In this document: one piece after another, positions 15,761-25,101 of the stretch
Layout of the letters: each line of letters begins with the position of its first letter
Numbering within the stretch: position 1 is the stretch's first letter
NCBI RefSeq assembly: GCF_011045015.1
Contig: NZ_JAAKZY010000089.1
Coordinates: 1 to 39,226 of the forward strand
DNA: 39,226 nt
Source: Streptomyces scabichelini
Lineage (GTDB): Bacteria; Actinomycetota; Actinomycetes; Streptomycetales; Streptomycetaceae
Direction: 5' to 3'
Notes under the pieces: generated by a model
Told to the model about the DNA's origin: nothing
The model's input: only the letters and a program-made list of their open reading frames with translations
Database searches by the model: none
Translations under genes and position numbers: made by a program

Positions 15761-17829
15761 GCCGCACGGTCAGGATCGGCGTCGACGTCGGCGGAACGTT
15801 CACCGATCTGCTGCTGCACGACCCGCGGCGGGGACTGATCTGGCCCGGGAAGCTGCCCACCACGCCCCACGCTCCCAACGAGGCCATCACCGCGGGGATC
15901 GCCCGCCTGCTGGAGGAGACGTCCACGGCCCCCGGAGACGTCGCGGGCATCGTGCACGGCACCACGTTGGTGACGAACACCCTGCTGGAACGCACCGGAG
16001 CGGTCGTCGGTCTGCTGACCACCAGCGGGTTCAGCGACTCCCTCGAAATGGGACGGGAGACGAGGTTCGACACCACCGACCTGCTCGCCCGCCCTGCCCA
16101 GCCGCTGGTGCCGCGCCATCTGCGCCGCGGGGTACCCGGGAGGATCGCCGCGGACGGCAGTGAACTGCAACCGCTCGAGAAGCGTGCCGTCCTCGCGGCT
16201 GTGCGGGATCTGGTGGACCAGGGCGTCGAGGCACTGGCCGTGGCCCTGATGCACTCCTACCGCGACGCCGGGCACGAGCACCGGGTGCGGGACCTGGTAG
16301 CGCGGGCCCACCCCGGCCTCCCCGTCACGCTCTCCAGCGCCGTGGCCCCGGTCATCGGCGAGTACGAGCGGGCCGGCACCGCCTGCCTGAACGCGTATGT
16401 GCAGCCCCTGATGTCGCGCTACCTCGACGACCTGCGTGACGACCTGACCGCCATGGGGATCGACGCGCCCCTTCGCATCATGCTCTCCGGCGGTGGTGTC
16501 ACGACCCTTGAGGACGCCAAGCGGTTCCCCGTACGGCTGCTCGAGTCGGGCCCCGCGGCCGGTGCCATCGCCGCTGCCGCCGTCGCCCGGACGCTGGGGG
16601 AGCAGGACGTCGTCTCCTTCGACATGGGCGGTACGACGGCGAAGATCGCTGTCGTCCAGGGGGGCAGGCCCAGGCTCACGCACGACTTCGAGGCGGGGCG
16701 GGTCGACAAGTTCAAGCCCGGCTCGGGGCTGCCGGTGCGCCTGACCGTCGTCGACATGATCGAGATCGGTTCGGGAGGCGGCTCGATCGCGGCACCCGAC
16801 GCACTCGGACTGCTCAAAGTAGGCCCCCGCAGCGCTGGTTCCGTTCCCGGACCCGTCGCCTACGGGCGTGGCGGCGAGCGACCCACCGTGACGGACGCCG
16901 ACCTCCTGCTCGGCTGTCTCGACGCGGAGAACTTCCTCGGCGGCGAGATGAGGCTGCGCACGCGCGAGGCCCACAAGGCGCTGACCCGTGAGGTGGCGGG
17001 TCCCCTGGGACTCGACACCGCTGACGCTGCCGCCGGGATTGTCGAGGTGGTCACCGAAAGCATGGCCGCCGCCGCCCGCATGCACCTGTCCGAGCAGGGC
17101 AAGGACCCCGCCGACTTCGCGCTGCTGGCCTTCGGCGGAGCCGGACCCGCCCATGCCTACGGGCTGGCGAAGTCGCTGAAGATGCCCCGAGTGATCGTGC
17201 CGATGCGGGCTGGAGTGATGTCCGCCTGCGGGCTCCTTGCCGCCGCTCCCACGGTCGACGAGGTCCGCAGCCTGCCGTCGCCCCTCGCCGACGTCGACTG
17301 GGACCAGGTCGCCGCGCTGTACGACGAGATGACGTCCCGCGCCACCGAAACACTCCAGCCGGGAGACCCGCAGCTCGTACGGGTCCGCCGCTCGGCCGAC
17401 ATGCGTTACCTCGGCCAGGGCTTCGAGATCGAGGTCAGCGTGCCCGAGCAGGACCTTGGCCCAACCGGTCTCGGACGCATCCGGACCGCCTTCGACTCCA
17501 CGTACCGCGCCGTGTTCGGTCGTTCCCTCGACGGAGCCGTGGAAGTCGTGAACTGGCGGCTTTCCATGCAACTGCCCGGTCATGAGTTGTCGGCGGAGGG
17601 CGGCCATGCGCGAAGAGGTGAGGCAAGCCGCGGTGTCCGGTCGGTCTACTTTCCGGGACACGGGCTGCTTGAAGCCACCGTATGGAACCGCTACGAGCTC
17701 ACGCCGGGAACCGAGCTGGCAGGTCCGGCGATCTTCGAGGAACGCGAATCGTCCTGCTCCTTCGGGCCGGACTGCCGGATCCGGGTCACCGACGACCTGA
17801 CCCTCGTGGTCGAGGTCGACCGAGCCTGA
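15757..17829 (+). CDS. hyuA: Hydantoinase A / oxoprolinase family ATP-binding subunit
   Basis: A 690-residue HyuA-type protein with the actin-like ATPase fold. The phosphate-1 loop is RIGVDVGGTFTDLLLHD (about residues 6-22) and the second phosphate loop is VSFDMGGTTAKIAVV near 287. The adenosine motif is AFGGAGPAHAYGLAKSLKMP near 455. It forms the activating subunit with HyuB, phosphorylating the substrate before hydrolysis or carboxylation. Acetone-carboxylase-type systems would need a third small subunit, which is not visible next to the pair. It overlaps hyuB by ATGA. A 283-base gap with no evident gene separates it from the next transporter, so a second promoter is likely there. Confidence 0.92.
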   Translation: MSRTVRIGVDVGGTFTDLLLHDPRRGLIWPGKLPTTPHAPNEAITAGIARLLEETSTAPGDVAGIVHGTTLVTNTLLERTGAVVGLLTTSGFSDSLEMGRETRFDTTDLLARPAQPLVPRHLRRGVPGRIAADGSELQPLEKRAVLAAVRDLVDQGVEALAVALMHSYRDAGHEHRVRDLVARAHPGLPVTLSSAVAPVIGEYERAGTACLNAYVQPLMSRYLDDLRDDLTAMGIDAPLRIMLSGGGVTTLEDAKRFPVRLLESGPAAGAIAAAAVARTLGEQDVVSFDMGGTTAKIAVVQGGRPRLTHDFEAGRVDKFKPGSGLPVRLTVVDMIEIGSGGGSIAAPDALGLLKVGPRSAGSVPGPVAYGRGGERPTVTDADLLLGCLDAENFLGGEMRLRTREAHKALTREVAGPLGLDTADAAAGIVEVVTESMAAAARMHLSEQGKDPADFALLAFGGAGPAHAYGLAKSLKMPRVIVPMRAGVMSACGLLAAAPTVDEVRSLPSPLADVDWDQVAALYDEMTSRATETLQPGDPQLVRVRRSADMRYLGQGFEIEVSVPEQDLGPTGLGRIRTAFDSTYRAVFGRSLDGAVEVVNWRLSMQLPGHELSAEGGHARRGEASRGVRSVYFPGHGLLEATVWNRYELTPGTELAGPAIFEERESSCSFGPDCRIRVTDDLTLVVEVDRA

Positions 17830-18112
17830 ACCCGGTCTCCCTGGTCGTCCCCGAAGAGGGCAGCGTCGAGCAGCCGCCGAAGGCGGGGGACGCTTGGCGA
17901 CCTCTCTGAGGACTGGCTGCCTCACCCGCGGCGAGAAACGGACCGACGCCGCTCACGCAGGATGCACCTGGTTCGCACGCCGCGGGCCCGCTCGACATCG
18001 AGGAAGCGGCCCCCGGCCGTGCCGCGGGAGAACTGTCTCTCACCCCCACGCCAACACCGACAACCTATCCAGCAGCTGCCCGATATGGTGGCGGCGCGAA
18101 GGGACGACCCTT

Positions 18113-19387
18113 ATGACGACGGTGTCAGCAGGGCAGCGCACACGTACCCGGCGCATCACGTTCCTGGTCGCTCTCGCGGTCTTCGCACAGGAGTCGACCT
18201 GGAACTTCTACGAATCTCAGGTTCCGCCGCTCCTGCGGGAGCACCTCACCAGCGCGGCCGTCGTGGGTCTGCTGATGGGCATGGACAACCTGCTCGGCAT
18301 CTTCATCCAGCCGTGGATCGGTAACCGGTCCGACCGGACGAGGACCTCCTGGGGCCGGCGGATGCCTTACCTGGTGGTCGGGATGCCGATCGCCGCCGCG
18401 CTGTTCATCCTCATCCCGCACAGCGCGGCGTCCTTGCCGCTGTTGATCGTGGTGCTGTTCTCGTACGCGCTCGTCGCCAACACCTTCAAGCCGATCGCCG
18501 AGGCGCTCGTACCGGACTTCATCGCACCCGAGCGACGAAGCCGGGCCAACGCCGCAGTCAAGATCGCCTCAAGTATCACGGCCATCGTCGCGGCGCTCAT
18601 CAGCATCTTCCTGGTCGACAACCATCTGAGCCTCGCGTTCGCGATCCCCGCGATCATCATGCTGATCTCGGTCGGGGTGCTGGCGGCCACCGTGCGCGAC
18701 AACCGGTCCCCGGCCTACCAGGCAGCGGTGGCCGAGAGCGATGAGGAGCACAGTGCCGAGCGCACCGAGCCACGGGTCCGGGACACCTTCATCGAGATCC
18801 TCAAGGACACTGATCGCAGCCGGTTCCTGCTGCTCCTCGCAATTCTCCTCTTCGGCAGTGCATGGGCCGCGTCCCGGTCGCTGATAACGCCGTACGGGAT
18901 GGAAGCCCTGGACATGTCACGGGGAGCCGCCGGCGGTCTCACCCTGCCCAGCGGTATCGCCTTCATCCTGGCGGCCTACCCGGCAGCCGTGCTCGCCGAG
19001 CGTTACGGACGGCTTCGGGTCATGGTCGTGGGCATGTCTGTCTTCGCCGGCGCCATGGTGCTGGGCACGCTCATCCAGACCCCGATGGGGGCCACCGTGG
19101 CCCTGTGCCTCGCGGCGGCCGGCGCGACCTGCTTCCTGGTCAACGCGGTGGTCGTCCTGTGGAACCTCGCACCCTCGGCACGGGTCTTCGGGACCTACGC
19201 CGGTATGTACACCGTCGGCTGGGCCGGCGGCGGCTTCCTGGGCCCGGCGGTGGTCGGCGGCATGGTCGACATCACCGGATGGCCCCTGATGCTCATCGAC
19301 ATCGCCGTAGTCACCTCGTTGTCGGTCATCGTCGTAGCCAGGATCGGTGTGCTTCAGCGGCGCACCACCCTGACCCTCGCCAAGTAA
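18113..19387 (+). CDS. MFS transporter (second copy), SLC45/GPH-like motif
   Basis: A 424-residue transporter with about 12 membrane segments. It begins with LAVFAQESTWNFYESQVP and LLMGMDNLLGIFIQPWIGNR, matching the first transporter at 1872-3206. After segment 2 it carries SDRTRTSWGRRMPYLVVG, the DR-x-R-x-x-W-G-R-R-x-P loop typical of the GPH/SLC45-like branch; the first copy has a degenerate version (SDRRAREGKGRWAIILTG). It probably imports the pathway substrate. The ATG at 18113 follows AAGGGA by 8 bases. The reading frame is open upstream to 17894, but that stretch looks non-coding. It is followed 56 bases later by the hydroxyacid dehydrogenase gene. Confidence 0.92.
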   Translation: MTTVSAGQRTRTRRITFLVALAVFAQESTWNFYESQVPPLLREHLTSAAVVGLLMGMDNLLGIFIQPWIGNRSDRTRTSWGRRMPYLVVGMPIAAALFILIPHSAASLPLLIVVLFSYALVANTFKPIAEALVPDFIAPERRSRANAAVKIASSITAIVAALISIFLVDNHLSLAFAIPAIIMLISVGVLAATVRDNRSPAYQAAVAESDEEHSAERTEPRVRDTFIEILKDTDRSRFLLLLAILLFGSAWAASRSLITPYGMEALDMSRGAAGGLTLPSGIAFILAAYPAAVLAERYGRLRVMVVGMSVFAGAMVLGTLIQTPMGATVALCLAAAGATCFLVNAVVVLWNLAPSARVFGTYAGMYTVGWAGGGFLGPAVVGGMVDITGWPLMLIDIAVVTSLSVIVVARIGVLQRRTTLTLAK

Positions 19388-19443
19388 CCAGCCAATCCCC
19401 GCGGCGTGAGGCCGGCGCCGGACGCAGCCAGAGACGAGGAACC

Positions 19444-20430
19444 GTGCCCCGCATTCTGATCACCACGGACTACCTACGGCCCGACGACGAGGTCGATCAC
19501 TATCTCCGGGCGCACGGCCACACGACGGTACACGCCCCACTGGTCGGCCGACGCGGTCCCGAGCAACTCGTCGCCGCCCTCGACGGGATCGACGCGGCGC
19601 TCGTCGGCCATGATCCCCTGACCGCCCAGGTCCTCTCCGAAGTTCCCCGCCTGCGAGCCATCGTGCGCACCGGCGTCGGCTACGACTCGATCGACATCGT
19701 CGCCGCGGGCAAGCTCGGCATCACGGTGAGCAACCTGCCGGGAATCAACGCGAACGCCGTGGCCGAGTACACCCTCGGTCTGCTGCTGGCCGCCGCGCGG
19801 CGACTGGTGCAGAGCGCGGTGGGCGTCGCTGCCGGCCGGTGGCCGAGGGAGGACGGTCACGAGTTGCGTGGGTCGACGCTCGGCCTGATCGGATACGGGG
19901 CGGCAGCGCGCGCCGTGGTGCCGCTGGCGCGGGCCTTCGGCATGGAGGTGCTCTGCACGACCGGTGTGCCGGAGGACGAACGGTCGGACCCGTCGGTGCG
20001 GTTCGTCGCGCTCCCCGAGCTGCTGGCGGCATCCGACTACGTATCGGTGCACACCGCGCTGACGGACCGCACACGCGGTCTCCTGGACGCTTCCGCCTTC
20101 CGGCGGATGAAGCCGACGGCGGTGCTGGTCAACACCGCGCGGGGGGCCGTCGTCGACGAACAGGCCCTTGCCGACGCCGTGCGCACCGGCGAGATCGCCG
20201 CGGCGGCCCTCGACGTGGTCAGCGAGGAGCCGCTCCCGGCCGACAGCCCGCTGCGGGACGTCGAGGGAATCGTCGTCTTCTCCCACCTCGCGGGCCAGAC
20301 CGCCGAAGCCCGTGCGGCCGCCGGCCTCGAGGGTGCGGCCGAGGTGGTGGCCGCCCTCGCGGGCCGCCCCCGGTTCGCGGTGAACGCCCACCTGCTGCCC
20401 CACGCCCCCACTGCCCGGGTCGACGGGTGA
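19444..20430 (+). CDS. D-isomer-specific 2-hydroxyacid dehydrogenase
   Basis: A 328-residue NAD-dependent reductase or dehydrogenase interconverting a D-2-hydroxyacid and its 2-oxoacid. The catalytic Arg is in LVNTARGAVVDE, the Glu in the EEPLP block and the His in FSHLAGQT, in the usual order. The nucleotide-binding loop reads LGLIGYGAAARAV: the third glycine of the common GxGxxG is Ala, which may loosen cofactor binding. The GTG start at 19444 has GAGGA 3 bases upstream; the same frame is open to 18862, where it shadows the transporter. It lies between the transporter and the second AtuA gene, consistent with a hydroxyacid pathway. The substrate is unknown. Confidence 0.92.
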   Translation: MPRILITTDYLRPDDEVDHYLRAHGHTTVHAPLVGRRGPEQLVAALDGIDAALVGHDPLTAQVLSEVPRLRAIVRTGVGYDSIDIVAAGKLGITVSNLPGINANAVAEYTLGLLLAAARRLVQSAVGVAAGRWPREDGHELRGSTLGLIGYGAAARAVVPLARAFGMEVLCTTGVPEDERSDPSVRFVALPELLAASDYVSVHTALTDRTRGLLDASAFRRMKPTAVLVNTARGAVVDEQALADAVRTGEIAAAALDVVSEEPLPADSPLRDVEGIVVFSHLAGQTAEARAAAGLEGAAEVVAALAGRPRFAVNAHLLPHAPTARVDG

Positions 20431-20472
20431 CACCCGCTCGCCACGTGCCCGGCACCGACAAGAAAGAGGAAC

Positions 20473-21858
20473 ATGGAAAACGAACGAGTTGACCGGGTCA
20501 AGGTGCTGGCACCGACCGGCATGCTCGGAGCCGGCTTTCCCGAGGCCACGATCGAGCGAGGTCTGGCGCTCGGCGCTGATGTCATCTCCGTCGACGGGGG
20601 CAGCACCGACTCCGGTCCCTACTATCTCGGCGCGTCACAGCCCAAGACCACCCGTGCCGCGGTCGCCCGTGACCTGCGGGTCCTGCTGAAGGCGGCGGCA
20701 GGCGCCGGTATCCCACTGATCGTGGGTTCGTGCGGCACCAGCGGAACCGACTCCGGTGTCGACTGGGTCGCCGGCATCGTCGCCGACGTCCTGGCGGCCG
20801 AGGGACTCCGGCTGCGGGTGGCGCGCATCTACAGCGAGCAGGCGACCGGCGCGCTCCTGAAGTGCCTGGACGAGGGCCGGATCCATGCCCTGCCTCCGCT
20901 GGGTGAACTGGAGCCGAAGACGTTGCAGAGCTGCGCACACATCGTGGGCGCGATGGGGCACGAGCCGATCGTCGCCGCGCTCGAGGCCGGTGCGCAGGTC
21001 GTGCTCGCCGGCCGCGCCACGGATACCGCCATCGCCGCCGCCCATCCGCTGATGAAGGGGATGCCGGCCGGGCCGACCTGGCACGCTGCCAAGATCATCG
21101 AGTGTGGCGGGCAGTGCACCAGCAATCCGCGCGCGGGCGGGGTGCTGGCCACCATCGACGCCGACGGCTTCACCATCGAGCCGCTCGATCCGACCGCCGC
21201 CTGCACACCGATCCTGGTCGCCGCCCACATGCTCTACGAGACGGTGGACCCGTTCCAGATGCGCGAGCCGGACGGCACCCTGGACGTCCGTGAGGCCGTC
21301 TACACCGCCCTGGACGACCGCACCGTGCGGGTCGAGGGTTCGCGGTTCCATGTCGCCGACCAGCACACCATCAAGCTCGAAGGCGCCCGGATCACCGGCT
21401 ACGAGACGATGTCGTTCAGCGCGATCCGGGATCCGCACATCCTTGCGAACATCGACGACTGGGCCGATCTCATGCGCACGATGATCAGGCAGCGGGTGGA
21501 GCAGACGATCGGCCTCGGCGACGACAAGTACGCCTTCGACCTGCGCCTCTACGGGCACAACGCCATCCTCGGGGATCTGGATCCGGCAGTGGGTCCGCCT
21601 CGCGAGGTGGGAGTCATGCTCCTCGTCAACGCACCGGACCAGAGCATCGCCACCGCCGTCGCGAAGATCGCCAACCCCTTGATGCTTCACCTGCCGACGG
21701 CCGACATGGACTACCTGCCGAGCCTGGCGTTCGCCACCTCACCGGCCGAGGTCGAGCGCGGTCCGGCGTACGAGTTCGTGCTCAACCACGTCGTCGACAC
21801 CCTCACCCCCACCGACATGTTCCGCACCGAGTTCGAGGAGGCCTCCCACCATGGCTGA
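20473..21858 (+). CDS. AtuA-family (DUF1446) protein, second copy
   Basis: A 461-residue DUF1446 protein, paralogous to the one at 471-1832: APTGMLGAGF near residue 12, GGSTDSGPYYLGASQPKT near 41, GSCGTSGTD near 83, AGRATDTAIAAAHPL near 177 and a conserved C-terminal stretch NHVVDTLTPTDMFRTEFEE (the first copy has NHVVTGVSPTELFRTTTEE). The conserved Cys in GSCGTSG and the Asp/Ser-rich block suggest an enzyme active site, but the family reaction is not established. The start follows AGAGGA. The last 8 bases overlap the DUF4387 gene, indicating coupled synthesis of two partner proteins. Confidence 0.92.
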   Translation: MENERVDRVKVLAPTGMLGAGFPEATIERGLALGADVISVDGGSTDSGPYYLGASQPKTTRAAVARDLRVLLKAAAGAGIPLIVGSCGTSGTDSGVDWVAGIVADVLAAEGLRLRVARIYSEQATGALLKCLDEGRIHALPPLGELEPKTLQSCAHIVGAMGHEPIVAALEAGAQVVLAGRATDTAIAAAHPLMKGMPAGPTWHAAKIIECGGQCTSNPRAGGVLATIDADGFTIEPLDPTAACTPILVAAHMLYETVDPFQMREPDGTLDVREAVYTALDDRTVRVEGSRFHVADQHTIKLEGARITGYETMSFSAIRDPHILANIDDWADLMRTMIRQRVEQTIGLGDDKYAFDLRLYGHNAILGDLDPAVGPPREVGVMLLVNAPDQSIATAVAKIANPLMLHLPTADMDYLPSLAFATSPAEVERGPAYEFVLNHVVDTLTPTDMFRTEFEEASHHG

Positions 21859-22180
21859 GACCGCCCCCACCACCCTGGGCGACCTGGCGTACGAGGTCCG
21901 GTCCAAGAACGCCGGGCCGTTCTGGGTCACCATGGAGCTGTTCATGCGTGACGCGGACGGCTACCGCATCGCCGCCGACGAGACGTTCCTCAACGAGGGC
22001 ACGGTCGCCCGGCTCTACGGACTCGACGAGGCCGATGTGCAGATGTTCCGCATCCCGTCGCTGAACGTCGTCAAGATCTCATTCCCGCGTCCCGTCAGCC
22101 AGGCGTCGCTGCGTGACCGTGACGTCCACTCCGGTCAGCACCACGTGCCGCTGGCGGTTCTGCCCGTGCCCGTCACCTGA
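21851..22180 (+). CDS. DUF4387 family protein (second copy)
   Basis: A 109-residue protein with EVRSKNAGPFWVTMELF near the N terminus, matching the first copy at 134-466 (VRSKNAGPF in both), and the C-terminal FPRPVSQASLRDRDVHSGQQ-like end also shared (LPRPTVQGDLHDSDCYAGQQ in the first; the second reads HSGQHH). It starts inside the end of the AtuA gene. The pairing AtuA-DUF4387 is repeated at both loci, which supports a two-chain enzyme. A strong hairpin follows 53 bases after the stop. Confidence 0.9.
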   Translation: MAETAPTTLGDLAYEVRSKNAGPFWVTMELFMRDADGYRIAADETFLNEGTVARLYGLDEADVQMFRIPSLNVVKISFPRPVSQASLRDRDVHSGQHHVPLAVLPVPVT

Positions 22181-22233
22181 CACCCCCGGGAGAAAGCGCG
22201 GCGCCCGCGCGCGACGACGGTCACGGCCGGTGC

Positions 22234-22264
22234 CGGGGTCACCGCCGGCCCGGCGGTGACCCCG
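22234..22264 (+). terminator. 15-bp hairpin terminator after the second DUF4387 gene
   Basis: The arms 22234-22248 (CGGGGTCACCGCCGG) and 22250-22264 are exact reverse complements with one central base. It lies between the DUF4387 stop (22180) and the hydrolase start (22332), with no T tract. It probably marks the end of the catabolic operon. Confidence 0.75.
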
Positions 22265-22331
22265 AACGCGCCTGCCGGACGCGGTCCTTCACCGGTCGAC
22301 CCCGCCCACAAGCACCTGAAGGAGCAGTTCC

Positions 22332-23786
22332 TTGAACACACCTGCCGTGCCCGAACCCGGTACCCGTCCTCGGGCCCGCGGCCGTCGTTCGGCAATGCTG
22401 ACGGCACTGGTCGCGGCCGCCGTCGTGGGCACGCTCGGCAGCGCGCCCACCGCCCCGGCCGACACCACGCGCCCCACTCCCGCCGCCTGCCCGGGCCATC
22501 TGGAGGAGAAGGCCAGGTGCTACACCGGCCGGGACGCCAACGGCGCGTACTACACGATGGCCGTCCCGAAGCACTGGAACGGCTCCCTCGTCGTCCACGC
22601 CCACGGCGGTCCCGACTTCTCCTACGACGAGTCCACGACCACCGAGGACCTGGAACGCTGGGCGGTGATGGTCGACGAGGGCTATGCCTGGGTGGGCTCC
22701 TCGTACCGGCGCGGCGGTTACGGGGTCAGGATGGCCGCCGACGACACGGAGAACGTACGCCGCCTGTTCGTCAGCCACTTCGGCCGCCCCGACCGCACCT
22801 ACCTTCATGGCCAGTCCTGGGGCGGCAATGTCGCCGCCAAGGTCACCGAGACCTACGGCGGGAAGCGTGGCGCTTACGACGGAGTCCTGCTGACCAACGG
22901 CTTCCTGGCCGGCGGCTCGCGTGGCTACGACACGCGCGTGGACCTGCGGACGGTCTACCAGTACTACTGCCGCAACCTGCCCCGTCCCACCGAACCGCAG
23001 TACCCGCTGTGGCAAGGACTGCCCGCGGACTCCCCGATGACACCCGACGAGGTCCACGGCCGACTCCAGGAGTGCACCGGCATCGACTCCGACCCGGCCG
23101 ACCGGACCGCGGAGCAGCAGCGCGACCTCGACGACATCCTGGCCGTCACCCGCATCCCGGAACACTCTCTGGCCACGAACATGCAGTACGCGGCCTTCCT
23201 CGTCCGGGACATCGTGTCCAACCGGCTCGACGGCCGTAACCCGTTCAGCAACCGTGGGGTCCGCTACGACGGTTCGCACGACGACAAGGCGCTCAACGCC
23301 GGCGTGGCGCGCTTCTCGGCCGACCCCACCGCGCGCCGCGACCTCTCCTACGACAGCGACCTCACCGGACGGATCGCACTCCCGGTCCTCACCCTGCACG
23401 CGATCGACGACCCACAGGTCTTCGTCGAGCACGAGGCGGCCTATCGCGCCACGGTCCAGGCCGCCGACCGAAGCGAGAACCTCGTCCAGACTTTCACGAG
23501 GGAGAGCGATCACAGCGCGCTCAGCAACGCCGAGTACGCCAACTCCCTGGCAGCTCTGGAAACATGGGCACGCACCGGCCGGAAGCCCACCCCCAGCTCG
23601 ATCGCGCGTTCGTGCAGCGCGTTCGACACCACCCATGGTGGTGGCTGCTTCTACGATTCGGCGTTCCGCCCCGCCCCGTTCGCCACCCAGGTCCGCCCCC
23701 GGCCCGGCGGCCTCCACTGGCCCGCCATGTCCGCCGCGCAGGAACAGGCGTGGAGTCGTATCGAGGGCGTGGGCATCGCACCCTGA
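22332..23786 (+). CDS. Secreted alpha/beta hydrolase
   Basis: A 484-residue protein with a Sec-type signal peptide: a basic start (RPRARGRRSAM), a hydrophobic core (LTALVAAAVVGTLGSA) and a likely cleavage near APADT (about residue 43). The mature part has an alpha/beta-hydrolase layout: an HAHGG oxyanion region near 90, the nucleophile elbow HGQSWGG near 157, an Asp candidate in HAIDDPQVF near 358 and His in ESDHSAL near 393. The TTG start at 22332 has AAGGAG 7 bases upstream. It could release the acid taken up by the upstream pathway from an ester outside the cell, but it is separated from it by a terminator. The substrate is not identifiable. Confidence 0.88.
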   Translation: MNTPAVPEPGTRPRARGRRSAMLTALVAAAVVGTLGSAPTAPADTTRPTPAACPGHLEEKARCYTGRDANGAYYTMAVPKHWNGSLVVHAHGGPDFSYDESTTTEDLERWAVMVDEGYAWVGSSYRRGGYGVRMAADDTENVRRLFVSHFGRPDRTYLHGQSWGGNVAAKVTETYGGKRGAYDGVLLTNGFLAGGSRGYDTRVDLRTVYQYYCRNLPRPTEPQYPLWQGLPADSPMTPDEVHGRLQECTGIDSDPADRTAEQQRDLDDILAVTRIPEHSLATNMQYAAFLVRDIVSNRLDGRNPFSNRGVRYDGSHDDKALNAGVARFSADPTARRDLSYDSDLTGRIALPVLTLHAIDDPQVFVEHEAAYRATVQAADRSENLVQTFTRESDHSALSNAEYANSLAALETWARTGRKPTPSSIARSCSAFDTTHGGGCFYDSAFRPAPFATQVRPRPGGLHWPAMSAAQEQAWSRIEGVGIAP

Positions 23787-23914
23787 AGCCGCTCGGCGGT
23801 CCCAAATCCCCCTCTCTCCCGCAGCCGAGCCCGCACATCTCTCGCGCTGCCATGGCAAATTGCCGGCTCCCGAGCTCGACGACTCTTCGCCACCCGACGA
23901 CTCAGGAGAGTCCC

Positions 23915-25094
23915 ATGCCCCTGGCTGAAGACCTCAGTTCGTACGCCGTGTCCCTGCGCTACTCCGATCTCAGCACCGCCGCCATCCACACGGTCAAACA
24001 GCGCCTCGTCGACAGCATCGGATGCGGACTCGGCGCCTTCGACGCCCTCCCCTCGCGCAACGGCCGAGCGTTCGCCGAGGCCCACCCCTCCACGGCGGCC
24101 ACCGTTCTGGGAACGACACAGACCACCACCCCGGATGTCGCCGCCTTCGTGAACGGCACAATGATCCGGTACTTTTCCTCGCCATCGTGCTGGCCTACGA
24201 GATCCAGTGCGGGTTCCAGGACGCGGCCGCCCTGCACACAAGAGAGTGGGATCACGTCAACCACGTGCTCGTGTCATCGGTCGTCGCCGCGGGCCGGCTG
24301 ATGGGGCTCTCGCAACAACGACTGACCGAGGCGATCAACATCGCGGTGAACGGCCACATCGCGTTGCGGCAGGTGCGTGCCGGGTCCCTCTCCCAGTGGA
24401 AAGGCTGCTCGGCGCCCAACGCGGCGCGGAACGGAATCGTCGCCGCGCAGCTCGCCCAGCATGGCTTTACCGGACCGTCGCCCATCTTCGAGGGCGAGAT
24501 GGTGTTCATGAACCAGATCACCGGTGTCTTCTCCCTCGACGTCGGTGAGTTCGGGAACCGGGACAACCAGTCGTATGCCGTTTCGCGGACTTTGACGAAG
24601 ATGCTGCCGACGAACGGAGAGATGCAGACGGCGGTCTGGGCCGCCCTGGCCGTGCGGGACAGGATCCCGGACATCGAGGAGATTGCCTCGGTCCGGGTCG
24701 ACACCACTCGTGTCGGCTACGCCTTTCTCGGCAAGGATCCCGACAAATGGCGCCCCACCACACGGGAAACGGCCGACCACAGTCTTCCCTACACGGTGGC
24801 CCGGGCGCTGCTGGACGGCGAGATCACCACTGCCTCGTACAGCGATGAGGCCATCGCGGATCCGGTGGCTCTCGACCTGATGAAACGCATCTCGGTGCGG
24901 GAGGACCCGGCGCTGACCGCGATCTTTCCCGAGTACATTCCCAGCAGTTCGAGGAGAAGTTCCACGGTCTGCTGCGACCGCTGGCCTCCGACAGCCGGCG
25001 CAAGGAAATTCTCTCCCTTGTGTGGAATGCCGAGCAGTTGGCGGACCTGTCACCGCTTCTCGCGGCCATGACGCTGGACACCACGGAGGGGTAA
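23915..25094 (+). pseudogene. MmgE/PrpD family gene with two internal frameshifting deletions
   Basis: The gene starts at ATG 23915 after CAGGAGAG. Residues to about 86 (DLSSYAVSLRYSDLSTAAI ... AFVNGTMIRY) are a normal MmgE/PrpD N terminus. Near 24172-24178 the sequence jumps frame into LAIVLAYEIQCGFQDAA. The segment that should hold the LDFND-type motif, roughly 40 residues, is missing. The second frame continues well (GWDH-like REWDHVNHVL, RAGSLSQWKGC) until EDPALTAIFPEYIP near 24938. There a third frame takes over with QFEEKFHGLLRPLASDSRRKE and ILSLVWNAEQLADL, ending at TAA 25092-25094; again roughly 40 family residues are absent. Intact relatives are about 450 residues and act as 2-methylcitrate or aconitate-type dehydratases. 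This copy should be inactive. Confidence 0.88.
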
Positions 25095-25101
25095 AGGCTG
25101 G

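Noticed and set aside
18862..19443. Possible N-terminal extension of the D-2-hydroxyacid dehydrogenase
   Set aside because: The extension overlaps the transporter gene in another frame and has no family similarity; GTG 19444 with GAGGA upstream begins at the normal family position.
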